NCBI RefSeq assembly: GCF_945901735.1
Contig: NZ_CAMDLM010000024.1
Coordinates: 1 to 63,562, forward strand
Reading direction: 5' to 3'
DNA: 63,562 bases
DNA from: Limnohabitans sp. Rim8
Lineage (GTDB): Bacteria > Pseudomonadota > Gammaproteobacteria > Burkholderiales > Burkholderiaceae_C
A program made the position numbers and the translations under genes. The notes under the pieces were generated by a model, which was not told where the DNA came from, did not search any database, and was given only the letters and a program-made list of their open reading frames with translations. Below are positions 24,010-33,103 of this stretch, in pieces. Every line of letters begins with the position of its first letter. The first letter of the stretch is position 1.

Positions 24010-25527
24010 ATGAAAACCCTAATCGATCTTTTGGCTTTTGGTCATGACCAGTCAGTTTGCTTAACGGCCGCCAACAGTGCGCCTCTCAGCTATTCAGCAT
24101 TAAGGCAACTGAACCACTATGTTCAAAAAGAATTGAACCAAGTTGGCATTGGCAGGAACGATCGGGTGGCGCTCGTTTTGCCCAACAGCGCAGAAATGGC
24201 GGCCAGTTTTGTGACTGTGGCTTGCTGCTGTACGTCAGCGCCCTTGAACCCCAGCTACCGTGCCGATGAATTCGAGTTTTACCTGAATGACTTGAACGCC
24301 AAAGCCTTGGTCGTTGAAAAAGGTTCGAGCAGTCCTGCCGTGGCCGTGGCCGCCAAAATGGGCATCGCACTCATTGAACTCGAACCCACACCCAGCATGG
24401 GCGCAGGCTCTTTCACGCTGAACATGAACGGCCTCTCGCCCAAGGCGGCGCAGCATCCTGGTCCAGCACAGCCTGACGACGTGGCCTTGGTCCTTCACAC
24501 ATCGGGCACCACATCGCGCCCCAAAATTGTTCCGCTGACGCACCGCAACGTGAGTGCTTCAGCGCAAAACATTGCCCACAGCACGCGCTTTACCAGTTCT
24601 GATCGCGGCTTGAATGTCATGCCGCTCTTTCACATTCACGGTCTGATTGCCGGCATCTTGGCGCCTCTGTCTCAAGGTGGAGAAGTCTTTTGCACCAGTG
24701 GCTTCAATGCCTTGAAGTTCTTCGGCCAAATGGACGAAGTCAAGCCCACTTGGTACACCGCTGTGCCCACCATGCACCAGGCTATTTTGTCCAGGTCAAC
24801 CAACAACAAAGAAGTCATCGCCAGGGTGCCACTTCGATTCATTCGCTCGTCATCTTCTTCGTTACCGCCGCAGGTTTTGGCAGAACTCGAAGCCACCTTC
24901 AAGGCACCTGTGATCGAAGCTTATGGCATGACCGAAGCGGCTCACCAAATGGCTTGCAATCCGCTGCCGCCTGGCCAAAGAAAACCTGGCACTGTCGGTT
25001 TGGCCGCAGGCCCCGAGATTGCCATCATGAGTGCAGAGGGTGAGTTATTGCCAGCAGGGAGCACAGGCGAAATTGTGATCCGCGGCAGCAACGTCACGCC
25101 TGGCTACGAGAACAACGACAAAGCCAACGCGGAGGCCTTCACGAATGGATGGTTCAGAACGGGTGACCAAGGCATCTTGGATGCAGAGGGTTATGTCAGC
25201 ATCACAGGCAGGCTCAAAGAAATCATCAACCGCGGCGGAGAAAAAATCAGCCCACGCGAAGTCGATGAAGTCTTGATGGACCATCCTGCAGTCGCACAGG
25301 TGGTTTGCTTTGGCATCCCCCATGACAAATTGGGCGAGGAAGTGGGCGCTGCCGTGGTCTTGCGCGAGGGCATGACGGCCACTGAAAAAGAACTGCGCGA
25401 ATACACAGCGACACGGTTGGCTGATTTCAAAGTGCCGCGCAAGGTTTTGCTGATGGATGAAATTCCCAAAGGGGCTACCGGTAAATTGCAACGCATTGGC
25501 ATGGCGCAAAAGCTCGGATTGGCCTAA
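24010..25527 (+). CDS. AMP-dependent acyl-CoA synthetase/ligase
   Basis: A 505-residue ANL-superfamily ligase. The AMP-binding loop is LHTSGTTSRPKIVPLTHRNV (about residues 162-181). YGMTEAAHQMACNPL is the A5 motif, WFRTGDQG and GRLKEIINRGGEKISPREVD are A7 and A8, and the C-terminal catalytic Lys is in KGATGKLQRI. It resembles oxalate-CoA and 4-coumarate-CoA ligase groups. It is divergent from tctCBA, with a 105-base gap that probably holds both promoters, and is followed five bases later by a TauE permease. It probably forms the CoA thioester of the imported acid. Confidence 0.9.
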   Translation: MKTLIDLLAFGHDQSVCLTAANSAPLSYSALRQLNHYVQKELNQVGIGRNDRVALVLPNSAEMAASFVTVACCCTSAPLNPSYRADEFEFYLNDLNAKALVVEKGSSSPAVAVAAKMGIALIELEPTPSMGAGSFTLNMNGLSPKAAQHPGPAQPDDVALVLHTSGTTSRPKIVPLTHRNVSASAQNIAHSTRFTSSDRGLNVMPLFHIHGLIAGILAPLSQGGEVFCTSGFNALKFFGQMDEVKPTWYTAVPTMHQAILSRSTNNKEVIARVPLRFIRSSSSSLPPQVLAELEATFKAPVIEAYGMTEAAHQMACNPLPPGQRKPGTVGLAAGPEIAIMSAEGELLPAGSTGEIVIRGSNVTPGYENNDKANAEAFTNGWFRTGDQGILDAEGYVSITGRLKEIINRGGEKISPREVDEVLMDHPAVAQVVCFGIPHDKLGEEVGAAVVLREGMTATEKELREYTATRLADFKVPRKVLLMDEIPKGATGKLQRIGMAQKLGLA

Positions 25528-25532
25528 GCCCC

Positions 25533-26345
25533 ATGGAAGCTCAAATCTTTTTGGAACTGGCCCTGACTGGCACCGTTGCGGGGTTCATGGCCGGGTTGTT
25601 GGGTTTGGGCGGTGGCTTGATGATGGTTCCCGTGTTGAGTTTTTTACTCGGCAACATGGGCGTAGGAGAGGACCTGTCCATCAAAATGGCGATTGTGACG
25701 TCCATGTCGACCATTTTGTTCACATCGGTCTCTAGCGTAAGAACCCACCAAAAATTGGGCGCTGTGCGTTGGGACTTGGTCAAAGGTTTAGCACCCGGCA
25801 TTGTGCTTGGCAGTGCCATGGCCAGCCTCTGGATTTTTGTGGCTGTTAAAGGCAGCACATTGGCCATTTTGTTTGGCCTGTTTGTATCTTTTTCTGCCTT
25901 TCAAATGTTCTTGGATAAAAAACCCAAGCCATCGCGTCAAATGCCGGGTTTCGCAGGTCAATTGGGCATGGGGGGTCTGATCGGCTTGCTGTCTGGCTTG
26001 GTCGGGGCTGGGGGTGCTTTCGTGAGTGTGCCTTTGATGACCTGGTGCAACGTGGCCATACACAACGCCATCGGCACCAGCGCTGCCTTGGGATTCCCTA
26101 TTGCACTGGCGAATGTCACCGGCTTTGTCATCAGCGGTATGAAACTGGAGAACCTGCCCGCCTGGTCACTTGGCTACATCTGGTTGCCTGGCATGGTGGT
26201 CATTGCCTGTTTCAGCGTTGTGACGGCGCCTTTCGGTGCCAGAGCGGCGCATCGACTGCCTGTGAAGAAACTGAAAAGGGTGTTTTCTTTCTTCCTGGTG
26301 TTTCTTGCGGCCTACATGTTCAACAAAGGCATGGGTGCTGCGTGA
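25533..26345 (+). CDS. Sulfite exporter TauE/SafE family permease
   Basis: A 270-residue TauE/SafE membrane protein with about eight hydrophobic segments in two repeats. The first repeat begins GTVAGFMAGLLGLGGGLMMV and the second IGLLSGLVGAGGAFVSVPLM, the duplicated Gly-rich motif of the family. Members move sulfite, sulfoacetate or other organic anions. It is separated by five bases from the CoA ligase and likely shares its transcript, and so may export a product or import a substrate of the same route. Confidence 0.9.
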   Translation: MEAQIFLELALTGTVAGFMAGLLGLGGGLMMVPVLSFLLGNMGVGEDLSIKMAIVTSMSTILFTSVSSVRTHQKLGAVRWDLVKGLAPGIVLGSAMASLWIFVAVKGSTLAILFGLFVSFSAFQMFLDKKPKPSRQMPGFAGQLGMGGLIGLLSGLVGAGGAFVSVPLMTWCNVAIHNAIGTSAALGFPIALANVTGFVISGMKLENLPAWSLGYIWLPGMVVIACFSVVTAPFGARAAHRLPVKKLKRVFSFFLVFLAAYMFNKGMGAA

Positions 26346-26375
26346 CGGGCTGGGTTCAACCCAGCATTCGTTTCG

Positions 26376-27050
26376 TTAATTGATGCACCACGGCGCCTGG
26401 TCATGCACCAGCCCCATCCACAAGGCCCAGGCCGACACGGACGCCAAGGCCAAACCCGCCACACGCATGCCCCAGGCCCCGTCGCCCAGGGTCTGCATGC
26501 GCAAAAACAGCCAAGGCCCGGCCCACAGGCTGATGCTGCTGCCCAAGGCAAACAAGGCCATGGTGACTGCGCCATCCAAAGGCTGGCTGGTCAAGGCCGC
26601 CACCATCAAGGCCGAATACAGCAAACCACAGGGCATTAAGGCCCATAGCCCGCCCACCATCCAGGGTGCGGCGCGTCCCCAGCGGTTGTTGAAAGCCCGC
26701 ACACGCGTCCACAAACGGCGCGCTGCGGCATCGAGCCACATGGGTTGCCGCGCCTGCAGCATGAGCAGCAAGCCCAGCACCAAGGCCGTCAGGTGCAACA
26801 AGGTCCAGACTGGACGAATGGCTGCCGACTGCGTGGTCAACCAACCCAGGCCCTGCACACTGGCCGCGGCCACGGCACCCAGCAGCGAGTAGCCCGCCAA
26901 GCGCCCCAACTGAAAAGCCAGCAAAGCCTGGCCACGGCGCTCACCCGCCGCCTGACCCAGCCCCGCACAGGCCGCGCCGCACATGGCCACGCAGTGGGGG
27001 CCTCCCAGCACCCCCATCATCAAGGCCGTGATGGCCAAAGAACTTTGCAT
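26376..27050 (-). CDS. SafE/UreH-like transmembrane protein of the cbb3 region
   Basis: A 224-residue membrane protein of the DsbD/UreH-like subgroup often named TauE/SafE. Its N-terminus carries MGVLGGPHCVAMCGAACAGL, the H-C-x3-C motif that marks this group and suggests metal or thiol chemistry. Later it has WALMPCGLLYSALMVAALT, a second Cys-containing helix. About six membrane helices are visible. Homologues sit beside cbb3 oxidase genes and have been linked to copper or haem handling. Here the gene follows hemN by 98 bases, on the same strand. The precise role is unproven. Confidence 0.82.
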   Translation of the reverse strand: MQSSLAITALMMGVLGGPHCVAMCGAACAGLGQAAGERRGQALLAFQLGRLAGYSLLGAVAAASVQGLGWLTTQSAAIRPVWTLLHLTALVLGLLLMLQARQPMWLDAAARRLWTRVRAFNNRWGRAAPWMVGGLWALMPCGLLYSALMVAALTSQPLDGAVTMALFALGSSISLWAGPWLFLRMQTLGDGAWGMRVAGLALASVSAWALWMGLVHDQAPWCIN

Positions 27051-27148
27051 GATGTGTCCGCTTGAATGTCAAGGGCTGCATTGTCGGCGATGGGGGCCGA
27101 CCTCGATGCAGACCGCCCCCGATGCGGCCCAACCCATGTGCGCAGGCA

Positions 27149-28531
27149 TCAAATGATTTTGGAAAACCGAGAGCGGTTGCGGTCAGCCTGCACATAGCGG
27201 TCAAACACCATGGCCACGCCGCGCACAAAGAACCAGCCCATGGCCGTGACCTGAATGCCGCTCTCGCTCAACTGCACCAGGCCTTGCGCCTGCATCTCTT
27301 CAAGCTGGATCAGCTCTTGGGCAAACAGGGTCTTGAAGTCGACCAGCCAGGCCAGGTTGATGGATTCGTATTGCAACTGCCCTTGGCACATGAGCGCCAT
27401 GATGACCGAGCGGCGGATCAGGTCGTCGCGCGTCAGCGCCAAGCCGCGCACCACCGGCAAATGGCCTTGGTCAAGCAGATCGACGTACGCCTCCATCGTC
27501 TTGGCGTTCTGGCTGTAGGTCGAGCCAATGCGGCCAATTGAGGACACGCCCAGGGCAATCAGGTCGCAATCGGCATGCGTGCTGTAGCCCTGGAAGTTGC
27601 GGTGCAAACGCCCCTGCCGCTTGGCCACGGCCAAAGCGTCATCGGGCAAGGCAAAGTGGTCCATGCCGATATACACATAGCCCGCATCGGTCAGGGCGTC
27701 GAGCGAGCGCGAAAGCATGGCCACCTTGGCCGCCCCAACTGGCAGATCTTCCGCATGAATGCGCCGCTGCGGCTTGAAGCGTTCGGGCAAATGCGCATAG
27801 GCATACAGGGCAATGCGGTCCGGGCGCAGGCGGTTGACTTGCGCCAAGGTGCGGTCAAAAGATTCCGGCGTTTGCAGGGGCAAGCCATAAATCAAGTCGA
27901 CGTTGACCGACTCAAAACCCAGACGTCGGGACGCCTCGACCAACGCAAACACCTGGTCCGCAGGCTGGATGCGGTGCACGGCTTTCTGCACCGCAGGGTC
28001 AAAGTCCTGCACACCAAAACTCAGGCGGTTGAACCCCAATTCGGCCAGCACCGCCAGCCGCTGCTCGTCGACGGTGCGGGGATCCACTTCTACAGAATAT
28101 TCACCACCCGGTACGAATTTGAAGTGCTCACGCAGCATGGCCATGAGTTGCCCTAACTCCTCGTCGCTCATGAAGGTGGGCGTGCCGCCGCCCAGATGCA
28201 ACTGGCTGACGGCTTGACCGCGCCCCAAATGCTGGGTGTGCAACTCAACCTCTTTGCCCAGGTAGAGCAAATATTCCGCAGCCCTCTCTTTGTGTTGGGT
28301 GATGATTTTGTTGCAAGCGCAGTAATAGCACAGTGATTCGCAAAACGGGATGTGCACGTACAGCGACAGCGGTGGCTGCTTGCCCACTGTGCCCGATTGG
28401 CGCTGCTGCAGCGCTTGCACGTAATCGGCCTCACCAAAGGCTTCGACAAAACGGTCAGCTGTGGGGTAGGAGGTGTAGCGCGGGCCGGGCACGTCAAAGC
28501 GTGTCAGCAATTGCGGCGTGATGACGGACAT
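27149..28531 (-). CDS. hemN: Oxygen-independent coproporphyrinogen III dehydrogenase
   Basis: A 460-residue radical-SAM enzyme converting coproporphyrinogen III to protoporphyrinogen IX without oxygen. YVHIPFCESLCYYCACNKI near residues 58-76 carries the C-x3-C-x2-C-x-C cluster motif specific to HemN. GGGTPTFMSDEEL and EVDPRTVDEQRL follow, and the C-terminal half has the HemN domain with MALMCQG. An FNR box at 28601-28614 lies 70 bases before the start. It supplies haem under low oxygen, in keeping with the neighbouring cbb3 genes. Confidence 0.96.
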   Translation of the reverse strand: MSVITPQLLTRFDVPGPRYTSYPTADRFVEAFGEADYVQALQQRQSGTVGKQPPLSLYVHIPFCESLCYYCACNKIITQHKERAAEYLLYLGKEVELHTQHLGRGQAVSQLHLGGGTPTFMSDEELGQLMAMLREHFKFVPGGEYSVEVDPRTVDEQRLAVLAELGFNRLSFGVQDFDPAVQKAVHRIQPADQVFALVEASRRLGFESVNVDLIYGLPLQTPESFDRTLAQVNRLRPDRIALYAYAHLPERFKPQRRIHAEDLPVGAAKVAMLSRSLDALTDAGYVYIGMDHFALPDDALAVAKRQGRLHRNFQGYSTHADCDLIALGVSSIGRIGSTYSQNAKTMEAYVDLLDQGHLPVVRGLALTRDDLIRRSVIMALMCQGQLQYESINLAWLVDFKTLFAQELIQLEEMQAQGLVQLSESGIQVTAMGWFFVRGVAMVFDRYVQADRNRSRFSKII

Positions 28532-28600
28532 GTGTCTGCCCCTTCATTCGGGTGTGTTCAAAACGACACCTCACTTTGCCCGTTCGCATCTGCCTCTTTG

Positions 28601-28614
28601 TTGACCCAGATCAA
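28601..28614. promoter_or_regulatory. FNR box between hemN and fnr
   Basis: TTGACCCAGATCAA matches the FNR consensus TTGAT-N4-ATCAA with one mismatch. It is 70 bases ahead of the hemN ATG, a good position for class II activation of hemN, and 125 bases ahead of the fnr ATG. A degenerate half-box, TTGATCCAAGGCAA at 28698-28711, lies nearer fnr. Confidence 0.8.
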
Positions 28615-28738
28615 ACCTTATACGGGTTTTCATGTAATTGGAATGATTGCAGGGTATACCCTCAAATTTAGCGGATGATTCGGTATAAGCTCAAGTCTTG
28701 ATCCAAGGCAAATCCATTGCGCCACCAAGAGATAAACC

Positions 28739-29461
28739 ATGAATCCCCAAGCCATCAAAGTCGCCTGCTCCAATTGCAACTTGCGCGAGTTGTGCATGCC
28801 CGTGGGCCTGAGCGACCAGGACCTGAATCGGCTCGACGATCTGGTGGCCGTGCGCCGCAAGGTCAAGCGGGGCGACACCTTGTTCACCAATGGCGAAAAG
28901 TTCACTTCGCTGTACGCCATCCGCACCGGTTTCTTCAAGACCTGCCTGGCCACCGAAGACGGGCGCGACCAGGTCACGGGCTTTCAGATGGCGGGCGAGA
29001 TCATTGGCCTGGATGGCATCGTGAACGACCAGCACAGCTGCGACGCGGTGGCGCTGGAAGACGCCGAGGTGTGTGTCTTGCCCTTTGACCGGATTGAGGA
29101 AATCTCGCGCGAAATCACCGCTTTGCAACACCATGTGCACAAGATCATGAGCCGCGAAATTGTGCGCGAGCACGGTGTGATGCTGCTGCTGGGCAGCATG
29201 CGCGCCGAAGAGCGCTTGGCCGCCTTTTTGCTAAACCTGGTGCAGCGCCTGAATGCGCGTGGATTTTCCCAATCAGAGCTGGTCTTGCGCATGACGCGTG
29301 AAGAGATCGGCAGCTACTTGGGCCTCAAGCTGGAGACCGTCAGCCGCACTTTCTCCAAGTTCGTCGAGGATGGCACTCTGGAAGTCAAGCAACGCCATGT
29401 GCGCATCATGGACAAAGAAAGCTTGCAGCGGCTGGTCAACAACACCTCCCATTGCCACTGA
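28739..29461 (+). CDS. fnr: FNR/ANR oxygen-sensing transcriptional regulator
   Basis: A 240-residue Crp/Fnr regulator. The N-terminal CSNCNLRELC gives three closely spaced Cys (residues 10, 13 and 19), and a fourth Cys lies in DQHSCDAVALEDA, together forming the oxygen-labile [4Fe-4S] site. The cAMP-like beta-roll follows, and the C-terminal HTH is TREEIGSYLGLKLETVSRTF, with the E-x-x-S-R recognition residues of FNR. It is divergent from hemN and lies beside the cbb3 genes that carry matching boxes, so it is the likely regulator of all of them. Confidence 0.95.
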   Translation: MNPQAIKVACSNCNLRELCMPVGLSDQDLNRLDDLVAVRRKVKRGDTLFTNGEKFTSLYAIRTGFFKTCLATEDGRDQVTGFQMAGEIIGLDGIVNDQHSCDAVALEDAEVCVLPFDRIEEISREITALQHHVHKIMSREIVREHGVMLLLGSMRAEERLAAFLLNLVQRLNARGFSQSELVLRMTREEIGSYLGLKLETVSRTFSKFVEDGTLEVKQRHVRIMDKESLQRLVNNTSHCH

Positions 29462-29513
29462 CTCCTGGGCTCCAGCACTGCACCGGCTGCGCGTAACGCG
29501 CCTTCTTTCGGCA

Positions 29514-29798
29514 TCAAGGTTTGGTGGGCTCAGCAGCCGGCGCTTGCAGTGCCGCGGGCAACTCGCCCGTGGCTGCATGGTTGCGCCCTTGCATGGCGGG
29601 CACATGGGTGATGCCCTGGCGCTCTTGCATGGCGGTGCGCGGCGTATCTTGAATCACCGGGTCTGGGTTGGTGATCGCAATGTAAAGCGTGGTGAATCCG
29701 GCCACCACCACCACGGCGGGGCCGCCAAAAACCATCCACACCAAGCCAAAACGCCACCAGGGTTGCCCCTCTTTGCGCGCATTGAGAACGTTGTCCAT
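29514..29798 (-). CDS. Small FixH-like membrane protein
   Basis: A 94-95 residue protein following ccoG by 25 bases. A single hydrophobic segment, LVWMVFGGPAVVVVAGFTTL (about residues 20-40), is preceded by KEGQPWWRFGLVWMV and followed by YIAITNPDPVI. This is the short form of FixH seen after ccoG in Burkholderiales. The tail is Ala/Pro rich. FixH is thought to take part in copper delivery or assembly of the cbb3 oxidase. Two consecutive ATGs are possible; the second (29798) is shown. The assignment is by position and pattern, so moderately sure. Confidence 0.7.
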   Translation of the reverse strand: MDNVLNARKEGQPWWRFGLVWMVFGGPAVVVVAGFTTLYIAITNPDPVIQDTPRTAMQERQGITHVPAMQGRNHAATGELPAALQAPAAEPTKP

Positions 29799-29826
29799 CA
29801 TGGTTGTCTTTCAAAAATGGGGGCAC

Positions 29827-31284
29827 TCAGCGAGGGACCAGAAACACGGTTTTTTCGCTCAGTCGGCCGACCGATTGGCCATCAGGCGAATGGGACTCGA
29901 TGCGGAAATGGATCGGGTGTGAGCCAGCAGGCGCAGCGTCATACGGCACTTGCAAACGCACGGACACCCAACGCGACTCGGTGGCACCCACCTCCACCAG
30001 CGGCTCGGTGGCCAGGCTCAGGCCCGGCAAGCCATCGACTTGCAATTGTAAGCTCAAGGTCTGCTCAGCGGCATTCATGATTTGCAATCTGTACACGTTT
30101 TCAATCTTGCCGCCCGTCACGATGCGGGCCATGGTGGCGCGGTCGCGCACGATGTCCACCTTGAACGGTTCGCGCAGCCACAAAGACACGCCAACGCCAA
30201 TGATGATGGCCCACAGCACAGCGGTGTAGACCCACACCCGAGGGCGGAAAATGCGCCGCAGCGTTTGCGCCCAGCTCCAGCCTTTTTCCATGGCGTTTTG
30301 CGTGGAGAACTTGATCAAGCCCCGCTCGTAGCCCACCTTGTCCATCACGTTGTCGCACACGTCCACACAGGCCCCGCAGCCAATGCACTCGTACTGCAAG
30401 CCTTGGCGGATGTCGATGCCGGTGGGGCAGACCTGCACACACAAGGTGCAGTCCACACAAGCGCCCAGCCCCAGGGATTTGGGGTCTGATTTTTTGGAGC
30501 GGGCACCCCGTGGCTCACCACGCGCTTCGTCGTAGGTGACGATCAAGGTGTCCTTGTCGAACATGGCGCTCTGAAAACGCGCATACGGGCACATGTATTT
30601 GCACACTTGCTCGCGCATGAAGCCCGCATTGCCGTAAGTGGCCAAGCTGTAAAACAGAATCCAGAAAATTTCCCAGGGGCCAAAACCCAGCGACAAGATG
30701 GATGCCGTCAACTCGCGAATCGGCGTGAAGTAGCCGACAAAGCTGAAACCGGTCCAGAGCGACAACACGATCCAAGCCAGTTGCTTGCCGGTTTTGCGCC
30801 AAGCCTTGTTGATGCTCAAAGGCGCGGCATCCAGTCGCATGCGTGCGGAACGGTCGCCTTCAAACTGGCGCTCGATCCACAAGAAAATTTCGGTGTACAC
30901 CGTTTGCGGGCAAGCAAAGCCGCACCACAAGCGCCCAGCGACTGCCGTGAACAAAAACAGTGACAGCGCCGAGATGACCAGCAAAGCCGTCAGGTAAATG
31001 AAGTCCTGTGGGTACAACACCAGGCCGAAGATGTAGAAACGGCGAGCGCCCAGGTCGAACAGCACCGCCTGGCGCTGCCCCCACTCCAGCCAAGACAGGC
31101 CGTAGAAAACCAGCTGCGTGATCACCACCATCAGCCAACGCCATTGGGCGAACACGCCCTGAACACTGCGGGGGTAGATTTTTTGGTGTGCCTGGTACAG
31201 CGGCACCAATTCCACATCGCCCTCAGCGGGCACAGGGGTAATCGGAATCAAGCTGCGAGAGGGGCGATCTTCAGGGGCAGACAA
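29827..31284 (-). CDS. ccoG: Cytochrome c oxidase accessory protein CcoG (FixG/RdxA)
   Basis: A 485-residue polyferredoxin-like membrane protein. The N-terminal helices contain RLWCGFACPQTVYTEIFLWI and later FMREQVCKYMCPYARFQ. Two [4Fe-4S] motifs follow: CVDCTLCVQVCP and CIGCGACVDVC. The C-terminus is an Ig-like FixG domain ending VSVRLQVPYDAAPAGSHPI. CcoG reduces Cu(II) for assembly of the cbb3 oxidase. It follows ccoP on the same strand after 57 bases and precedes the FixH-like gene. Confidence 0.95.
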   Translation of the reverse strand: MSAPEDRPSRSLIPITPVPAEGDVELVPLYQAHQKIYPRSVQGVFAQWRWLMVVITQLVFYGLSWLEWGQRQAVLFDLGARRFYIFGLVLYPQDFIYLTALLVISALSLFLFTAVAGRLWCGFACPQTVYTEIFLWIERQFEGDRSARMRLDAAPLSINKAWRKTGKQLAWIVLSLWTGFSFVGYFTPIRELTASILSLGFGPWEIFWILFYSLATYGNAGFMREQVCKYMCPYARFQSAMFDKDTLIVTYDEARGEPRGARSKKSDPKSLGLGACVDCTLCVQVCPTGIDIRQGLQYECIGCGACVDVCDNVMDKVGYERGLIKFSTQNAMEKGWSWAQTLRRIFRPRVWVYTAVLWAIIIGVGVSLWLREPFKVDIVRDRATMARIVTGGKIENVYRLQIMNAAEQTLSLQLQVDGLPGLSLATEPLVEVGATESRWVSVRLQVPYDAAPAGSHPIHFRIESHSPDGQSVGRLSEKTVFLVPR

Positions 31285-31341
31285 AATACAGACCTTGGTT
31301 CAAATGCTGCACCAGGTCCAGCCTGATGCAGGGGGTTCAGA

Positions 31342-32274
31342 TCACTTGGCCGGGCTCGCTTGTGCGCTGGCCACAGCGTTGTTGGACAAGCCCCAGACGT
31401 AGGATGCCAAGACATGGATCTGGCCTTCCGTCAACTTGGCAGCCTGTGCAGGCATCTGGTTGACCTTGCCGTTGTTGATCGTGTTCACGATGGCGTTTTC
31501 ACCCCAGCCGTGCAACCAGATGTCGTCCGTCAGGTTGGGGGCACCCATGGCGTGGTTGCCCTTGCCGTCTATGCCGTGGCAGGCCGCGCAAGCACCAAAC
31601 TTGGACTTGCCCAGCTGTGCGCGCAGCGAGTCGTGCGGACTGCCCGACATGCTCAGCACATAGTGCGCCACGTTGCGCACGTCATCGGGCGTACCCACTG
31701 CGGCGGCCATGGGCGGCATGTTGCCGATGCGCCCTTGCACCAAGCTCGCTTTGATCGCATCGGGCGTGCCGCCATACAGCCAATCGGCATCGGCCAAGTT
31801 GGGGAAGCCTTTGCTGCCGCGTGCGTCAGAGCCGTGGCACTGGGCGCAGTTGTTCATGAAAAGGCGGTCGCCAATGGCCAGGGCCTGCGGGTCCTTGGAC
31901 ACCTGCTCAGGCGGCATGCCCGAAAACTTGGCATACAGCGGGGCCACTTCGGCATTGCCTTTGGCCACTTCGGCCTCGTACTGACCGGCCGATGACCAGC
32001 CAAATTTGCCGGCAAAATTGCCTGCGCCCGGGTACATGGCGAGGTAAACAAAAGCAAAAATGATGGTGATGATGAACAAGCCCACCCACCAGCGTGGCAG
32101 CGGGTTGTTCATCTCGCGCAGATCACCGTCCCAGACGTGGCCGGTGGTGTTGTCGTTGGCCGTCATGGCCTTGGCCTTGCCGCTGAACCACAGCAAAGCC
32201 AAGCAGGCGATGATGCTGACCAGCGTGATGCCGGCCACGTACAAGTGCCAGAAATTGCTGATGAAGTCACTCAT
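31342..32274 (-). CDS. ccoP: cbb3-type cytochrome c oxidase subunit III (CcoP)
   Basis: A 310-residue di-haem cytochrome c. It starts MSDFISNFWHLYVAGITLVS with the first membrane helix, and a second helix lies at WWVGLFIITIIFAFVYLAMY after the conserved HVWDGDLREMNNPLPRWW. Two haem c motifs are present, CAQCH near residue 142 and CAACH near 229, with distal Met candidates at NMPPM and NQMPAQ. It passes electrons to CcoO and CcoN. The Ala-rich C-terminus is of no known meaning. Confidence 0.96.
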   Translation of the reverse strand: MSDFISNFWHLYVAGITLVSIIACLALLWFSGKAKAMTANDNTTGHVWDGDLREMNNPLPRWWVGLFIITIIFAFVYLAMYPGAGNFAGKFGWSSAGQYEAEVAKGNAEVAPLYAKFSGMPPEQVSKDPQALAIGDRLFMNNCAQCHGSDARGSKGFPNLADADWLYGGTPDAIKASLVQGRIGNMPPMAAAVGTPDDVRNVAHYVLSMSGSPHDSLRAQLGKSKFGACAACHGIDGKGNHAMGAPNLTDDIWLHGWGENAIVNTINNGKVNQMPAQAAKLTEGQIHVLASYVWGLSNNAVASAQASPAK

Positions 32275-32313
32275 GGAGATTCCTTGGTATTGTTTTAAGT
32301 GCAGGAGGACGGC

Positions 32314-32454
32314 TCAGTCGTCCTGACGAAACGGCAGTTGCGCTGCCTCGTCAAAATCGGTCTGGTTGCGGCGCGACCAAGCCCACACCACGATGCCGAT
32401 GAAACAGCAAAAGGCGAGCAAGGTGACGATGGATCGCAGGGTGTTGATGTCCAT
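32314..32454 (-). CDS. ccoQ: cbb3-type oxidase subunit CcoQ
   Basis: A 46-residue single-helix protein beginning MDINTLRSIVTLLAFCCFIG and continuing IVVWAWSRRNQTDFDEAAQL, the standard CcoQ form. I chose the ATG at 32454 over the one at 32460 because the AAGGA just after the ccoO stop is then spaced six bases from the start instead of abutting it. It lies between ccoO and ccoP and stabilises the oxidase complex. Confidence 0.92.
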   Translation of the reverse strand: MDINTLRSIVTLLAFCCFIGIVVWAWSRRNQTDFDEAAQLPFRQDD

Positions 32455-32463
32455 GACCATTCC

Positions 32464-33090
32464 TTATTTGCGGTGGGTGCCCAGCACCTGCAGGTAGGCG
32501 ATGACGGCGTCCAGCTCGGTTTTGCCCTTGACTTCTTCCGGTGCCTTGGCGATTTCTTCGTCGCTGTAAGGGGCACCCAAGGTGCGCAAGCCGTTCATGT
32601 GGGCCTGGATGGAGGCCGCGTTTGCGGATGATTTCTCCAGCCAAGGGTACGCGGGCATGTTGGACTCGGGCACCAGATCACGCGGGTTAGTCAAATGAAT
32701 GCGGTGCCAGTCGTCGCTGTAACGACCGCCCACGCGAGCCAAATCGGGCCCCGTGCGCTTGCTGCCCCACTGGAAGGGGCGGTCGTAGACGAATTCACCG
32801 GCAAGCGAGTAAGAGCCGTAGCGAAGTGTCTCGGCACGGAAGGGACGGATCATCTGCGAGTGGCAGTTGTAGCAGCCTTCGCGCACGTAAATATCACGCC
32901 CCACCACTTGCATCGCGGTGTAGGGCTTGAGGCCCGGCACCGGCTCGGTGGTGGACTTCTGGAAGAACAAGGGCACGATTTCAACCATGCCGCCGACCAG
33001 CAACACCACCAGGATCAGCACGATCATCAGGAAGTTGTTGGTCTCGACCTTCTCGTGCGAAAGACCGCCTGTTTTTGGGGTTTCAGCCAT
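32464..33090 (-). CDS. ccoO: cbb3-type cytochrome c oxidase subunit II (CcoO)
   Basis: A 208-residue mono-haem cytochrome c. From the ATG at 33090 it begins [20 protein letters not shown], preceded by a GAGGAGA Shine-Dalgarno at a good distance. The longer frame to 33156 merely reads through repeats at the end of ccoN. A membrane helix lies at [20 protein letters not shown]. The haem motif is [14 protein letters not shown], and [20 protein letters not shown] follows. It is 13 bases downstream of ccoN. Confidence 0.96.
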   Translation of the reverse strand: MAETPKTGGLSHEKVETNNFLMIVLILVVLLVGGMVEIVPLFFQKSTTEPVPGLKPYTAMQVVGRDIYVREGCYNCHSQMIRPFRAETLRYGSYSLAGEFVYDRPFQWGSKRTGPDLARVGGRYSDDWHRIHLTNPRDLVPESNMPAYPWLEKSSANAASIQAHMNGLRTLGAPYSDEEIAKAPEEVKGKTELDAVIAYLQVLGTHRK

Positions 33091-33103
33091 GTTGTATTTC
33101 TCC

